DNA of 64,000 nt. It comes from Actinomadura macra NBRC 14102. GTDB lineage: Bacteria; Actinomycetota; Actinomycetes; Streptosporangiales; Streptosporangiaceae. Position numbers and translations under genes: made by a program. Below, piece after piece: positions 24,596 through 34,059 of this stretch. The stretch covers positions 496,001-560,000 of the forward strand of contig NZ_BCQT01000010.1 of assembly GCF_001552215.1 (NCBI RefSeq), given 5' to 3'. The notes under the pieces are model-generated. The model did no database searches. It saw only the letters and a program-made list of their open reading frames with translations, and was not told the DNA's origin. The first letter of the stretch is position 1, and every line of letters starts with the position of its first letter.

Positions 24596-25813
24596 TCAGC
24601 CGCCCATATCGGCCAGGACGGCCTGGGCGGCGCGGCGGCCGGACACCAGGGCGCCCTGGATGGACCCGGTGTCGCGATGGTCACCGCAGACGTAGCGGCC
24701 GGGCCCGACCCGGACCGGGCGCCGCAGCCGCAGCGGCGGCGTCATCGCGGGGAGGGCGACCGCGATCGGGTAGCTCGCGACGAGCCGCCACGCCGAGGTG
24801 TCCCCGTAGATCTCGTTCAGGCGGGCGCGCACCAGCGACTCCTTGGCGTTGAGGCCGAGCACCGAGGTCGAGATGAGCGCGCTCCCGTCGGCGGAGTACT
24901 CCGGAGCCGCGTCGGTCAGCACGAGGGTGTCGGTGATCACCCCGTCGGCGTCGAGGATCTGGACGGGCTCGTCCAGCGGCGACGCGGGAGCCGCATGGTA
25001 GAAGGTCGTCACCGACCGCATCACCGGCGCCTCCACCTCGGGGACCAGCGCCGCCGCCCGGACGGGATCGGTGGCGACGACCACCGTGCGGGCCGGGATC
25101 AACGCCCCGTCCGCCGTGGTCACGCCCTCCCCGGTGACCTCGCGCACCGCCGTGCCCAGCGTGATCGTCTCGTCCGGGAGCCGGGCCGCGAGCTGTGCCG
25201 GTACCTGCCCCATGCCGAGCGCCGGGACCGCGATCGTGCCGCGTGCGAACGACCGCCAGATCAGGTGGAAGAAGCGGCTTGAGGTCTCCAGCTCCCGTTC
25301 CAGCAGCACCCCGGCCAGGAACGGCCGGAGCAGCTTCTCCACCATCTCGTCCGAGATGCCCCAATGGTGAAGTTCTTCGGACGTGCTGCGTTCGGTGCCG
25401 TTCCGCATCCAGGAGTCGGGAGCCGCGAGGTCACGGGCGGTCATCGCGGCCAGCGTGGCCTTGTCGCGCAGCGAGCCGATATCGGCGAACACCCCGCTCA
25501 AGGCGTGCTCGGGATGCTTCCACGGGAGCATGACGCGTTCACGGCGCCCTTCATGGAAGACCAGCAGGCCGGACGCGAACGACCGCAGATCCAGGGCGTC
25601 GAAGTCCAGGACGCGCCGCGCCTCCGGATAGGCGGTGTTGAAGACCTGGAATCCCCGATCGAGGCGGAAACCGTCGACGATGTCGGTCCGCATCCGGCCC
25701 CCGACACCGTCCGACGCCTCCAGGACCCGTACCGGGACACCATCCTCGTGCAGTCTCACCGCGCAGGCGAGCCCGGCCAGTCCCGCCCCGACAACGACCA
25801 CGGCATCCGACAC
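24596..25813 (-). CDS. FAD-dependent amine oxidase / phytoene-desaturase-like oxidoreductase
   Basis: The 405-residue protein opens with the FAD-binding VVVVGAGLAGLACAVRLHED and LEASDGVGGRMRTD, and ends with a GDHRDTGSIQGALVSGRRAA segment that closes the flavin site. GAAGGGGGATC in front of the GTG at 25813 fixes the start; longer readings run upstream without a better site. The substrate may be a carotenoid-like or amine compound. The nearby photolyase suggests a light- or oxidation-related set, which is inference only. Confidence 0.87.
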   Translation of the reverse strand: MSDAVVVVGAGLAGLACAVRLHEDGVPVRVLEASDGVGGRMRTDIVDGFRLDRGFQVFNTAYPEARRVLDFDALDLRSFASGLLVFHEGRRERVMLPWKHPEHALSGVFADIGSLRDKATLAAMTARDLAAPDSWMRNGTERSTSEELHHWGISDEMVEKLLRPFLAGVLLERELETSSRFFHLIWRSFARGTIAVPALGMGQVPAQLAARLPDETITLGTAVREVTGEGVTTADGALIPARTVVVATDPVRAAALVPEVEAPVMRSVTTFYHAAPASPLDEPVQILDADGVITDTLVLTDAAPEYSADGSALISTSVLGLNAKESLVRARLNEIYGDTSAWRLVASYPIAVALPAMTPPLRLRRPVRVGPGRYVCGDHRDTGSIQGALVSGRRAAQAVLADMGG

Positions 25814-25926
25814 GCGATCCCCCTTCCCACGGCCCCGAGCGGGCGGTCCGGCAGTCAAGACCACCATGCCCACCACATGGGCCGTTACCCGGATCACGCG
25901 CTCATGGGCCCCGCGGACCGTCCAGG

Positions 25927-26817
25927 TCATGCCGCCCGGGCGGGGCGGCGGAACACCTGCCTGGTGTGCCAGTCGATGTGCTGAGGATCGACCACCGGCA
26001 AACCGGTCTGCGGCTCACCCGCGGGGCGCCCCGAAAGCGCCAGCACATTGCTCCTGGACGTGTCGGCGCGGGCGATGTACTTCTGCGAGACAGTGATGAC
26101 CCGCTCACCGGTCAGCCCGAGGACGCCGCGGTCGAAAAGCCGATGGTGGAGGGCGCACAGGCACAGCCCGTTGCCCAGGCTGTCGGGGCCTCCATAGGTC
26201 CGCCATCGCACGTGCGCGGCGTCCAGGCCGACCGCCACGCCGCCCAGCCATCCGTCATAGCCGCAGAAGGCGCAGGAGAACTCGTAGGCCTCCAGCACGT
26301 CCTGCCGGAACGCGGGATCGCGCCGGACAACCTCCGGCCGCGCGTGGACGGCGAGTTCGGCGTCCTCGAGGTCCAACCCGACCATCTGGCAGATGTCGGC
26401 GTGCAGCGACGGCGCGAACGTGGCGTCCAGCAGAACGCGCGCCAGCCGGGCCAGCAGCCCCCGGTCCTCGGTGAGCGCCGCCGCCAGATCGGGATGCAGC
26501 CGCCCGGCCGCGCGCTGCGCACGCAGCGGCCCGACACCCGACCCCGGGCTGCCGCCGCCGTTGGCCGTCTCGACGAGCCACAGCCGGTCGTCATTGGTCA
26601 GATGGTGGAACGGATAACCCGGGCTGGTGGGGCGCGGTGGCCCGAACTCGCGGAGCAGGCGGTCCAGATCGTCCTCCGCCGCCGAGAACTCGATCGGCCC
26701 GGCGCCCTCGTTCCGGAAGCGGCCGAGCGCGTAGAGCAGGAGCAGCGGCTTGTGCGGGGCCCGTTCACCGTTGCGCGAATACCGGCGAACGCCCAGCACA
26801 CGCTCCCCCCAGTCCAT
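25927..26817 (-). CDS. McrA-like type IV restriction endonuclease with sulfur-binding domain
   Basis: The 296-residue protein has an N-terminal domain (about 1-150) with APHKPLLLLYALGRF and a conserved YPFHHL segment. This matches the sulfur-binding domain of enzymes that recognise phosphorothioate-modified DNA. The C-terminal HNH nuclease (about 190-260) has CAFC, DAAHVRWR and NGLCLCALHHRLFDRG, with both zinc-Cys pairs and the catalytic His. The order resembles SprMcrA. It should cut incoming DNA carrying PT marks. GGGTCCGGGGG before the ATG at 26817 favours that start; an ATG at 26844 is possible. Confidence 0.85.
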   Translation of the reverse strand: MDWGERVLGVRRYSRNGERAPHKPLLLLYALGRFRNEGAGPIEFSAAEDDLDRLLREFGPPRPTSPGYPFHHLTNDDRLWLVETANGGGSPGSGVGPLRAQRAAGRLHPDLAAALTEDRGLLARLARVLLDATFAPSLHADICQMVGLDLEDAELAVHARPEVVRRDPAFRQDVLEAYEFSCAFCGYDGWLGGVAVGLDAAHVRWRTYGGPDSLGNGLCLCALHHRLFDRGVLGLTGERVITVSQKYIARADTSRSNVLALSGRPAGEPQTGLPVVDPQHIDWHTRQVFRRPARAA

Positions 26818-27078
26818 GCCCCCGGACCCTATCGGAGCCGACATCGCGGACGCCCTGCGCGCGAGAGGTTGAGCACCGCTGCCCCCGGCACGCCGAACGA
26901 AAAGATCTCCCTGAAGGTCACTGGCGAGGACGTGGACACGTTGCCGAGACGCCGCTGATATCGCACTTGGCGATCCCCGGTAACGGCGTGACCGCCGCTT
27001 GACCTCTTCCTTCGGTCAGAGAACCGTCTTACCCTTTGGCCCGAGGCTTTCGTGGAGGCTTGGCAGGAGGTCGAGGGC

Positions 27079-28677
27079 GTGGCGCAACGTGGGGGCGGCC
27101 GCTCGGAGTGGCAGCGGCAGCAGGCGGCGACGCGACGCGAGGCGGAGCGGGCCGCACGAGAGCGGACTCGTCGCGAGAGAGAAGCCGAGAAGCGCCGTAA
27201 GGAGCGACACTTAGCAGGCCAGATAACGTTGAGCGAACACAAAACGGCCGAGGTCGACGACCGTATCGGGCGACTCGACCGCATCCTGGCGGACGCCCTG
27301 CAGAAGAAGCCACTGAACTTCGATGACCTATGGGTGACCCCCAGGGTTCCAGGGTTCGATCCCGGCGGGCTCGCCGCCTCTGAACCGGTGCCCGACTGGG
27401 CGAATTACGCACCCATACCGCCTGGGCCCTGGAGCCGCGTGTTCGGCGGCGCCGGTCGTTATGAGCGCGCTTCCGAGGACGCGCGGCAGCGATACGATCT
27501 TGATCTCGCCGCCCACCGGCACCGTGAATCTCAACGCGTCCGCGCACTCGACGAAGCACATACCGCCCACGCTCGCCGTGTCCAGGCCCTCAAAGAGAAG
27601 GCGGCGGCGGTGAACGCCGACCTGAGAAGACGTCGTACAGGCGTCGGATCCGGAGAACCCGAGGCCGTCGAGTGGTTCATCGGACAGATAATGCAAGGAT
27701 CCGATTACCCGAGCGATTTTCCTCGGCGAGTCCAGGTCGCCTACCGACCCGAAAACCACGATGTGGTCGTTGACTTCGAATTTCCCCCGGCCACGGTGAT
27801 CCCCGACGTCCGCGCCTACAAATATGTCAAGACACGCGACGTCATAGACTCGATCTCCCGTCCCGTCACGGAGACAAAGAAGCGGTATAAGCAACTCGTC
27901 GCACAGATTACGCTTCGCACACTGCACGAGATCTTCAGCGCGACTTCGTCGGCGGTCGTGGAAGCGGTGGTTTTCAACGGACGGCTGACCACCACCGACC
28001 CGGCCACGGGGAAGACGGTCCGACTGCATCTCCTCAGTGTGGAAGCCGAACGCACCGTCTTCGAAGAGCTGGTGCTCGCCAAGGTCGATCCCGCGGAATG
28101 CCTGAAGAAGCTCAACGCCCTGGTCTCCCCAAACCCCTACGACCTGGAGGCCATCGAGCCGTTCATCACCTTCGACTTGAAACGGTTCCGCTTCACCGAG
28201 GACGTGGACGTGGTCTCGGACCTGGACTCCCGCCGCAACCTCGTCAAGCTGACCCCCACCGAGTTCGAGCACCTCATTCGCCAGTTGTTCGTCGCCATGG
28301 GAGCCGAGGCATGGACCACCATCCCTTCCAAGGACGGCGGCGTTGACGCCGTGGCCACCAGCAAGAACATGTTCTTCGGCGGCGTCTGCCTGATCCAGGC
28401 CAAGCGATGGTCCGGACTCGTCGGCCTGGAGGCTGTCCATGCCCTCACCGGGGTCATGGCCGACCACAACGCCACGACGGGCGTCCTCGTCACGACCTCA
28501 TGGTTCGGTCGCGCCAGCGAGCAGTTCGCTCAGCGCAACCGCATCACCCTGATCAACGGCGCCGAGCTCAAGCACCTGATCAAGGAACATCTGGGCTTTG
28601 ACGTCGTCCCCGGAGTGACGCCGCCTCGGCGCGCCCGCGCCTCCGACAACAGACAGACCGGACGTCCCGGCCCGTGA
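27079..28677 (+). CDS. Mrr-like restriction endonuclease with coiled-coil N-terminus
   Basis: The start is fixed by AGGAGG eight bases before the GTG at 27079. The 532-residue protein begins with a charged coiled coil (about 10-60, many Arg/Glu) and has a second one near 135-190. A middle domain of unknown fold follows. The C-terminal Mrr_cat domain (about 395-510) has EFEHLIRQLF, KDGGVDAVA and CLIQAKRW, the E-D-QxK catalytic set. GC content is lower than in its neighbours, and it contains a TTA codon (HLAGQ segment) and other rare codons, which suggests transfer. It probably cuts modified foreign DNA. Confidence 0.87.
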   Translation: MAQRGGGRSEWQRQQAATRREAERAARERTRREREAEKRRKERHLAGQITLSEHKTAEVDDRIGRLDRILADALQKKPLNFDDLWVTPRVPGFDPGGLAASEPVPDWANYAPIPPGPWSRVFGGAGRYERASEDARQRYDLDLAAHRHRESQRVRALDEAHTAHARRVQALKEKAAAVNADLRRRRTGVGSGEPEAVEWFIGQIMQGSDYPSDFPRRVQVAYRPENHDVVVDFEFPPATVIPDVRAYKYVKTRDVIDSISRPVTETKKRYKQLVAQITLRTLHEIFSATSSAVVEAVVFNGRLTTTDPATGKTVRLHLLSVEAERTVFEELVLAKVDPAECLKKLNALVSPNPYDLEAIEPFITFDLKRFRFTEDVDVVSDLDSRRNLVKLTPTEFEHLIRQLFVAMGAEAWTTIPSKDGGVDAVATSKNMFFGGVCLIQAKRWSGLVGLEAVHALTGVMADHNATTGVLVTTSWFGRASEQFAQRNRITLINGAELKHLIKEHLGFDVVPGVTPPRRARASDNRQTGRPGP

Positions 28678-28695
28678 CCGGGGCCGAGGGCCGGT

Positions 28696-29757
28696 TCAGG
28701 CGGGGGTGGTGAAGGTGAGAGCTCGGGCGGGGTTGTCCACCATGATCTTGTGGAGGGCCTCGTCGTCCACTCCGCGGCGGCGCAGGGCCGGGAGGAAGTG
28801 CTCGGGGATGTAGTCGTAGCCCTGGCCGCCGTACCGCTTGAGCTGGATCTTCTGGCAGACGTCGTGGCCCAGCAGGATCTGGTCGGCGTGGCCCTCCTCG
28901 ACCAGGGCGGCGACGCCGCGGATGACCTTGTGGTCGCTGAGCAGGACGAGGTGGCCCCACGGGCTGCCCGGCGAGGTCAGGAAGTCGAACTCGATGAAGA
29001 CGCCGCGGGCGAGGATGCGGCGCGCGAAGGGCAGGTCCACGGCCATGGTGCCCGCGTGACCGAGGACGACATTGCCGGGGTCCACGCCTTCCTCGTCCAG
29101 GATGTCGAGGACCGCGAACTTCTCCTCGCCGACCCCGCCCACGTGGAAGGTGATGGGGGCGCCGGTGATCCGGCTCGCCCGGCCGCTGGCGCGGACGCTC
29201 TTCAGCTCCTCGGGGGTCAGCGGCGCGTTCTCGGCTCCGACCTCGCCGATGATGCCGGCGCGAACGCTGGTGCCGTCGGCGCCGTCCACGATGTCGCGGA
29301 CGATCGCCTCGGCGAGGTCGTCGACGGTCCGTTCGGGCATGTCGAGGGGGTGGAAGGTCGGGGTGTACCAGCCGGCGCCCATCACGATGTTGAGGCCGCT
29401 GGCCTTGGCCATCCGCTGGAGGGACGCGGGGTCGCGGCCGATGCCGAGGTTGGTGACCTCCACGACGGTGCCGCCGCCGGCGCGCCGGAAGGCCAGGACC
29501 TCCTCCAGCATCTCGTCGAAGTCGGCGAGGACGTCGTTGTCGGCGTTGACGGCGCCGTGCCGGGTCCGGGCCAGGTTGGCCAGCGTGAGCGGTTCCCGCG
29601 CCTCGGGTGCGTCCTCGCCTGGACGGAGGGCGTGGGCGGGACGGCGGAGGTCGACGAACAGGTGCTCGTGCATGAGCGTGGGACCGAGGACCGCGGGGTC
29701 GACCGGCCCGGCGACCGTGAGCACCTGCCCGGCGAGGTTCGGGATGGTCCGGTTCAT
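28696..29757 (-). CDS. phosphotriesterase-family metal hydrolase
   Basis: The 353-residue TIM barrel has every expected binuclear metal ligand: His30 and His32 (LMHEHLFVD), Glu172 (IIGEVGAE, in place of the carboxylated Lys), His205 (ITFHVGG), His234 (LGHAGT) and Asp299 (LLGHDVCQK). Such proteins are lactonases or phosphotriesterases; the true substrate is unknown. Its ATG overlaps the stop of the upstream paralogue by four bases (ATGA). The pair forms a leftward operon divergent from the KS gene. Confidence 0.9.
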   Translation of the reverse strand: MNRTIPNLAGQVLTVAGPVDPAVLGPTLMHEHLFVDLRRPAHALRPGEDAPEAREPLTLANLARTRHGAVNADNDVLADFDEMLEEVLAFRRAGGGTVVEVTNLGIGRDPASLQRMAKASGLNIVMGAGWYTPTFHPLDMPERTVDDLAEAIVRDIVDGADGTSVRAGIIGEVGAENAPLTPEELKSVRASGRASRITGAPITFHVGGVGEEKFAVLDILDEEGVDPGNVVLGHAGTMAVDLPFARRILARGVFIEFDFLTSPGSPWGHLVLLSDHKVIRGVAALVEEGHADQILLGHDVCQKIQLKRYGGQGYDYIPEHFLPALRRRGVDDEALHKIMVDNPARALTFTTPA

Positions 29758-30734
29758 TCGGCGTCCTCCGTGATGGTCAGCCAACGCTGCGGGTTCGTCA
29801 CCGTGAGGGTGCGCAGGAGCGCCTCGTCGGCCCCCGTGAAGCCCAGGTAGGGGACGAGCTGCTGGGCGACGAAGCCGTACCCGCCGCCACCGAAGCCCTT
29901 CAGGTCGCTCTTGCGGGAGACGCCGGGCGACAGCAGGATCCGCTCGGCGTGGCCGCGGTCGGCGAGGGCGAGGACGGCGGCGGCGACGTCCTGGTCGTCG
30001 ACCTCGCTGTACACGCTGGGGAGGCGGCCGAGCCCGTCGAACTGGAGGTAGACGCCGCGGCCGGCGAGCGCCGCGAGGGCGCCGACGTCGGTTGCCAGGC
30101 CGTCACAGCCGCCGACGGCGACTCGGGCGGGGTCGGTTCCGCCCGCGGTCAGCAGGTCCAGGACGTCGTGCGTCGCGGTGCGGTCGATGAGCACCGGGGC
30201 GCCGGTGCGCCGAGCGGCCTCCGCCACGGCCGCGGCCAGGGCCTGGTCGGGCGGGCGTCCGGTGTCCAGCGCGCCGATCTTGCCGATCACGCCCGCGCGC
30301 ACGCCGTCCACGCCCGCGCCCAGGTCGCGGACGATCTCCTCGGTGAGGCTCTCGGCGGTGGCGTCCGCGGGGGCGCAGTAGCGTCCGCAGCCCATGATCA
30401 CGCTGACGCCGGTGTCGCGGGCGAGGCGGGCCAGCGCCGCCGGGTCGCGGCCGAGGTCGGGGGCGGTGACGTCCACGACGGCGCCGCCGCCCTGCGCGGC
30501 GAAGTCGAGAAGGTCGGGACGGGCGTCGGTCTCCGACAGCCGCAGGTCGTCGCGGTTCTCGGCGCCCAGGGCGAGCGCGCCGAGCAGGGGCATGGTCACC
30601 GGTGGGCCGTCCGGTACGCCGTGCCCCAGGTCGCTGACCAGGTGGACGGAGGTGACCGTGGGCCCGAGGTCGTCGGGCGCGAGGGGCCCGGTGACGGTCA
30701 TGATCCGTCCGGACGGTGCGGCTGGCGTGCTCAA
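29754..30734 (-). CDS. degenerate phosphotriesterase paralogue (probable pseudoenzyme)
   Basis: The 326-residue protein aligns along its length with the downstream phosphotriesterase, but most metal ligands are changed. HEH becomes SVH, the bridging Glu becomes Lys (VIGKIG), and the third and fourth His become Asp and Gly (LIDRTA, VGGCDG). GHD becomes SPG. It is an intact reading frame coupled to the active copy, so it may serve as a partner or regulator rather than decay. The start is uncertain: the TTG at 30734 matches the paralogue's N-terminus, while ATG 30701 is shorter. Confidence 0.8.
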   Translation of the reverse strand: MSTPAAPSGRIMTVTGPLAPDDLGPTVTSVHLVSDLGHGVPDGPPVTMPLLGALALGAENRDDLRLSETDARPDLLDFAAQGGGAVVDVTAPDLGRDPAALARLARDTGVSVIMGCGRYCAPADATAESLTEEIVRDLGAGVDGVRAGVIGKIGALDTGRPPDQALAAAVAEAARRTGAPVLIDRTATHDVLDLLTAGGTDPARVAVGGCDGLATDVGALAALAGRGVYLQFDGLGRLPSVYSEVDDQDVAAAVLALADRGHAERILLSPGVSRKSDLKGFGGGGYGFVAQQLVPYLGFTGADEALLRTLTVTNPQRWLTITEDAE

Positions 30735-30985
30735 TGGGTACCGCGCTTTCGGTGCGGGGTCGAGGTCGCGGGAAGACATTCCCCGCGGAGCATCCCGGGA
30801 CTCACCGGCGGGGGACCATGACCGTCCGCGCAAGGGGCTTGACGACGCCTGCACGATCGGCTGCGCGCGGCGGGACGGCTATGGCCGTCGGGGTAGCGCG
30901 ATGGGGCGGGCGATCGACCCTTGGGGCGGGGACGGAAGTCAGGAAGATTCGGTCATCTCCGTCGGACGCGTCGAGGGGACCAGGG

Positions 30986-33343
30986 ATGCACGGAACACCG
31001 CGTCAGCGCGACGAGACACCGCGTCAGCGCGACGAGCCGGTGGCGGTGGTGTCGATGGCCTGCCGGCTTCCGGGGGGAATCGACGATCCGGAGCGGCTGT
31101 GGGAGCTGCTGTCGGAGGGGCGGGACGCGGTCGGCGCGTTCCCGCCGGACCGCTGGAACCTTGAGTCGGTCTACGACCCGGATCCCCGCGCGCTGGGCAA
31201 GACCTACGCGCGCGAGGGCGGCTTCGTCGCGGACATCGACGCGTTCGACCCGCACTTCTTCGGCATCACGGCGCGCGAGGCGGCGGCGATGGACCCGCAG
31301 CAGCGGCTGCTGCTGGAGACGGCGTGGGAGGCCCTGGAGCGTGCCGGGACCGTGCCCGCCCGGCTCGCCGGGAGCGAGACGGGGGTCTATCTCGGCATGC
31401 TCGGCAGCGACTACCTGTCCGGGCTGAGCCTCGACCAGTTCAACGGCCAGGTCGGCACCGGTTCGGCGCTGAGCGTCGCCTCGGGCCGCGTGTCGTTCAT
31501 CCTGGGTCTCGTCGGGCCCGCGATGACGCTGGACACCGCGTGCTCCTCGTCGCTGCTGGCGGTGCACCTGGCCGCCGCGGCGCTCCGGTCGGGCGAGTGC
31601 GAGCAGGCGCTCGTCGGCGGTGTCACGGTGATGACCACGCCGCAGACGTTCGTGGAGTTCAGCAGGCTGCGGGCCCTGTCGCCGACCGGCCGGTGCCGGT
31701 CGTTCGCGGACGGGGCGGACGGCAGCGCCTTCGCCGAGGGCGTCGCCGTGGTCATGCTGAAGCGGCTGTCGGACGCGCGGCGGGACGGTGATGACGTGCT
31801 GGCGGTGCTGCGCGGTACCGCGGTCAACCACGACGGGCGGAGCCGGGCGCTGCTCGCGCCGAACGGCACGTCGCAGGAGAAGGTGATCAGGCGAGCGCTG
31901 GAGCTGTCCGCGCTCGCGCCCGGCGACCTCGACTATGTGGAGGCGCACGCGACCGGGACGATGGTGGGTGACCCGACGGAGGCGCGCGCGCTGGCCCGGG
32001 TCTTCAGGGACGACCGGCCGCCGGGCCGTCCGCTGCACCTGGGATGCGTGAAGTCCAACATCGGGCACACGCAGGCGGCGAGCGGCCTGGCCGCGCTGAT
32101 CAAGGTCGTGCTGTCGTTGCAGTACGAGCGGCTGCCGCGCACGCTGCACGCCGAGCAGCCGACGCGCCGCGTGAAATGGGAGGACAGCGGGCTGCGGCTC
32201 GTCCAGGAATCACTGCCCTGGCCTCGCGGCGAGCGGACGCGACGTGCGGGGGTGAGCTCTTTCGGGATCGGCGGGACGAACGTCCATGTGATCGTCGAGG
32301 AGGCGCCGCTCCCCGATCCGGCCGAACCCGTCGAAACGGCCGGATCGACTGAAACGGTCGGGCGGGACGAGCCGCGATTGTTCGTGATCTCCGCCCGCGA
32401 CGACGACGGGCTCGGCCGTCAGGCCGCCCGTCTGGCCGCCCATCTGGCGAAAGACGAGACCGTGCGGCTGCCGGACGTGGCGTACACGCTCGCCCACTGC
32501 CGGAGCCACTTCGAGCGCCGGGCCGTCGTGCTGGGCGCCGACCGCGACACGCTGCTGTCGGCGTTGGAGGCGCTGGCGGATGGTCGTCCGGATCCGGCGC
32601 TGGTTCCGGCGCGCAAGCATCTCAAGGGGAAGCTGGCGTTCGTGTTCCCCGGCCGCACCGCGACGGGCGCGAGCCTGGTGGCTCACTCGGAGGCGTTCGC
32701 CGGCGCGCTCGCCGCCTGCGACGAGGCGATCCGCCGCCGGGCGGGCTGGTCGGTGATGCCGATCCTGCACGGTGCGGAGGAGGCGTCCGGCCCGCTGGGG
32801 GACGCGGCGCGGTTCACCTTCGGCTGCGCACTGGACGCGATGTGGCGGTCCCTCGGCATCCAGCCGGACGCGGTGACCGGCGACGGCGTCGGGAAGGTCA
32901 CCGCCGCGTACGTCTCGGGCGCGCTCACCCTTGACCAAGCCGTCGCCATCGTCACGGGACACGGCGACGGCCAGGAGATGCCCGCCGTGCCCACCGCGCG
33001 GTACCTGGTCGGCGAGCGGTTCCGCTATTTCGTGGAGGTCGGCACGGAGCCCTCCGCGGTCCAGGCGGACGCGGACGAGGCCGATGTGCCGGTCCACGTC
33101 GTGGGCTCCTCCCGCGGCCGCGACGGCATGCTGCGCCATCTGGCGCATCTGGTCACCGCCGGTGTCTCCCCCGACTGGACGAAGGCCGTGCCGGCGGGGT
33201 CCCGCGTGTCCCTGCCGACCTACGCGTTCGAGCGTGGCCGCTACTGGATGTCCCCGACACCCACGATCCCGGTCGCAGACGTGAGCACAGGCACGGACGC
33301 CGCCACGGACGCAGACGTGGACGCAGACGTGGACGCCGGCTGA
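30986..33343 (+). CDS. type I PKS-like protein: ketosynthase plus decayed acyltransferase
   Basis: The 785-residue protein has a full KS domain (about 17-440) with the catalytic Cys186 (DTACSSS), His321 (EAHATGT) and His361 (KSNIGH). After a linker the AT-like region (about 540-770) keeps the frame of an AT, but FPGQGSQ reads FPGRTATG and the nucleophile motif GHSxGE reads GDGVGK, so Ser is lost. No ACP, KR or TE is present. An Asp-rich tail (TDADVDADVDA) ends the chain, and the N-terminus has a tandem TPRQRDE. It may act with separate AT and ACP proteins, or may be a relic. Confidence 0.85.
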   Translation: MHGTPRQRDETPRQRDEPVAVVSMACRLPGGIDDPERLWELLSEGRDAVGAFPPDRWNLESVYDPDPRALGKTYAREGGFVADIDAFDPHFFGITAREAAAMDPQQRLLLETAWEALERAGTVPARLAGSETGVYLGMLGSDYLSGLSLDQFNGQVGTGSALSVASGRVSFILGLVGPAMTLDTACSSSLLAVHLAAAALRSGECEQALVGGVTVMTTPQTFVEFSRLRALSPTGRCRSFADGADGSAFAEGVAVVMLKRLSDARRDGDDVLAVLRGTAVNHDGRSRALLAPNGTSQEKVIRRALELSALAPGDLDYVEAHATGTMVGDPTEARALARVFRDDRPPGRPLHLGCVKSNIGHTQAASGLAALIKVVLSLQYERLPRTLHAEQPTRRVKWEDSGLRLVQESLPWPRGERTRRAGVSSFGIGGTNVHVIVEEAPLPDPAEPVETAGSTETVGRDEPRLFVISARDDDGLGRQAARLAAHLAKDETVRLPDVAYTLAHCRSHFERRAVVLGADRDTLLSALEALADGRPDPALVPARKHLKGKLAFVFPGRTATGASLVAHSEAFAGALAACDEAIRRRAGWSVMPILHGAEEASGPLGDAARFTFGCALDAMWRSLGIQPDAVTGDGVGKVTAAYVSGALTLDQAVAIVTGHGDGQEMPAVPTARYLVGERFRYFVEVGTEPSAVQADADEADVPVHVVGSSRGRDGMLRHLAHLVTAGVSPDWTKAVPAGSRVSLPTYAFERGRYWMSPTPTIPVADVSTGTDAATDADVDADVDAG

Positions 33344-33354
33344 GCGCAAGGAAC

Positions 33355-33387
33355 CGCCCCCCAGCCGATGGTTCTGGCTGGGGGGCG
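33355..33387. terminator. strong bidirectional hairpin
   Basis: CGCCCCCCAGCC (33355-33366) pairs perfectly with 33376-33387 across nine bases and is followed by TTCT. It separates the rightward KS gene from the convergent four-gene operon. Confidence 0.85.
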
Positions 33388-33423
33388 TTCTGCTGCCGTG
33401 GACGGAAGAGACGGAGCGGCCGG

Positions 33424-34059
33424 TCAGGCCGAGGCGCCGGCCAACGCGTAGCCGTGCACGATCGCCCCGCGGAACTCCTCCTCGTACAGCCCTTCGAGCG
33501 GCGGCGGGACGGCCGCGTGGGGCGACAGGAACGACGGGACGAGCCGCTGCCGATGGTCGGCCCAGCCGCCCTGCGAAACGTGCCGTCGGGTGGACGCGGG
33601 GATCGTGCGGCCGGTGGCGGCGTCCGGGTCGGTGACCCAGCGTTCCGCGTCGTCCACCACCGCCAGCGTCGTGCCGAGGTCCAGCGCCGCGGCGGGGGTG
33701 GGGGCGGTGCGCGTCGCGTCGAGCCAGGCCAGCGCGCGGGTCTGGAACACCGCGCGGCGGAGGCCGGGCGAGCGTTCCGCCAGGGCCACGATCGGCAGCA
33801 CCGCACGCGCCGTGATCGTCTCGCAGGCGAGCATGCGCAGGACGGGTCCCGGCGAGGCGTCCGCCGCGCTCTGGTCCGCCGCGAACGGGGGCGCCCAGGT
33901 CCGATCCCCCGGGCTGGCGCCGCAGGTGGGGCACTCCACGAGGCGGACGCGGACGGACGGCCCCGGCGCGCCGAACTCCACCCGCGGGGCGGCGAGGAGC
34001 GCGGCGGCGGCCTCCCGCCGCGCCATCGCCGTCACCAGGGTCTTCACGTCAGGACGCAT
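33424..34059 (-). CDS. protein of unknown function, last gene of the aminotransferase operon
   Basis: The 211-residue protein has no family I recognise. It has one CPTCG motif near residue 43, which could bind metal or be redox active, and several predicted helices; no signal or membrane segment is present. Its ATG lies 8 bases inside the end of the upstream glycosyltransferase-like gene, so translation is coupled. Its place at the end of an aminosugar-like operon suggests an accessory role. Confidence 0.7.
   Translation of the reverse strand: MRPDVKTLVTAMARREAAAALLAAPRVEFGAPGPSVRVRLVECPTCGASPGDRTWAPPFAADQSAADASPGPVLRMLACETITARAVLPIVALAERSPGLRRAVFQTRALAWLDATRTAPTPAAALDLGTTLAVVDDAERWVTDPDAATGRTIPASTRRHVSQGGWADHRQRLVPSFLSPHAAVPPPLEGLYEEEFRGAIVHGYALAGASA

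Noticed and set aside
27340..27370. A tRNA-like GGGTTCGATCC string
   Set aside because: It lies inside the Mrr-like coding sequence and no cloverleaf can be built around it.
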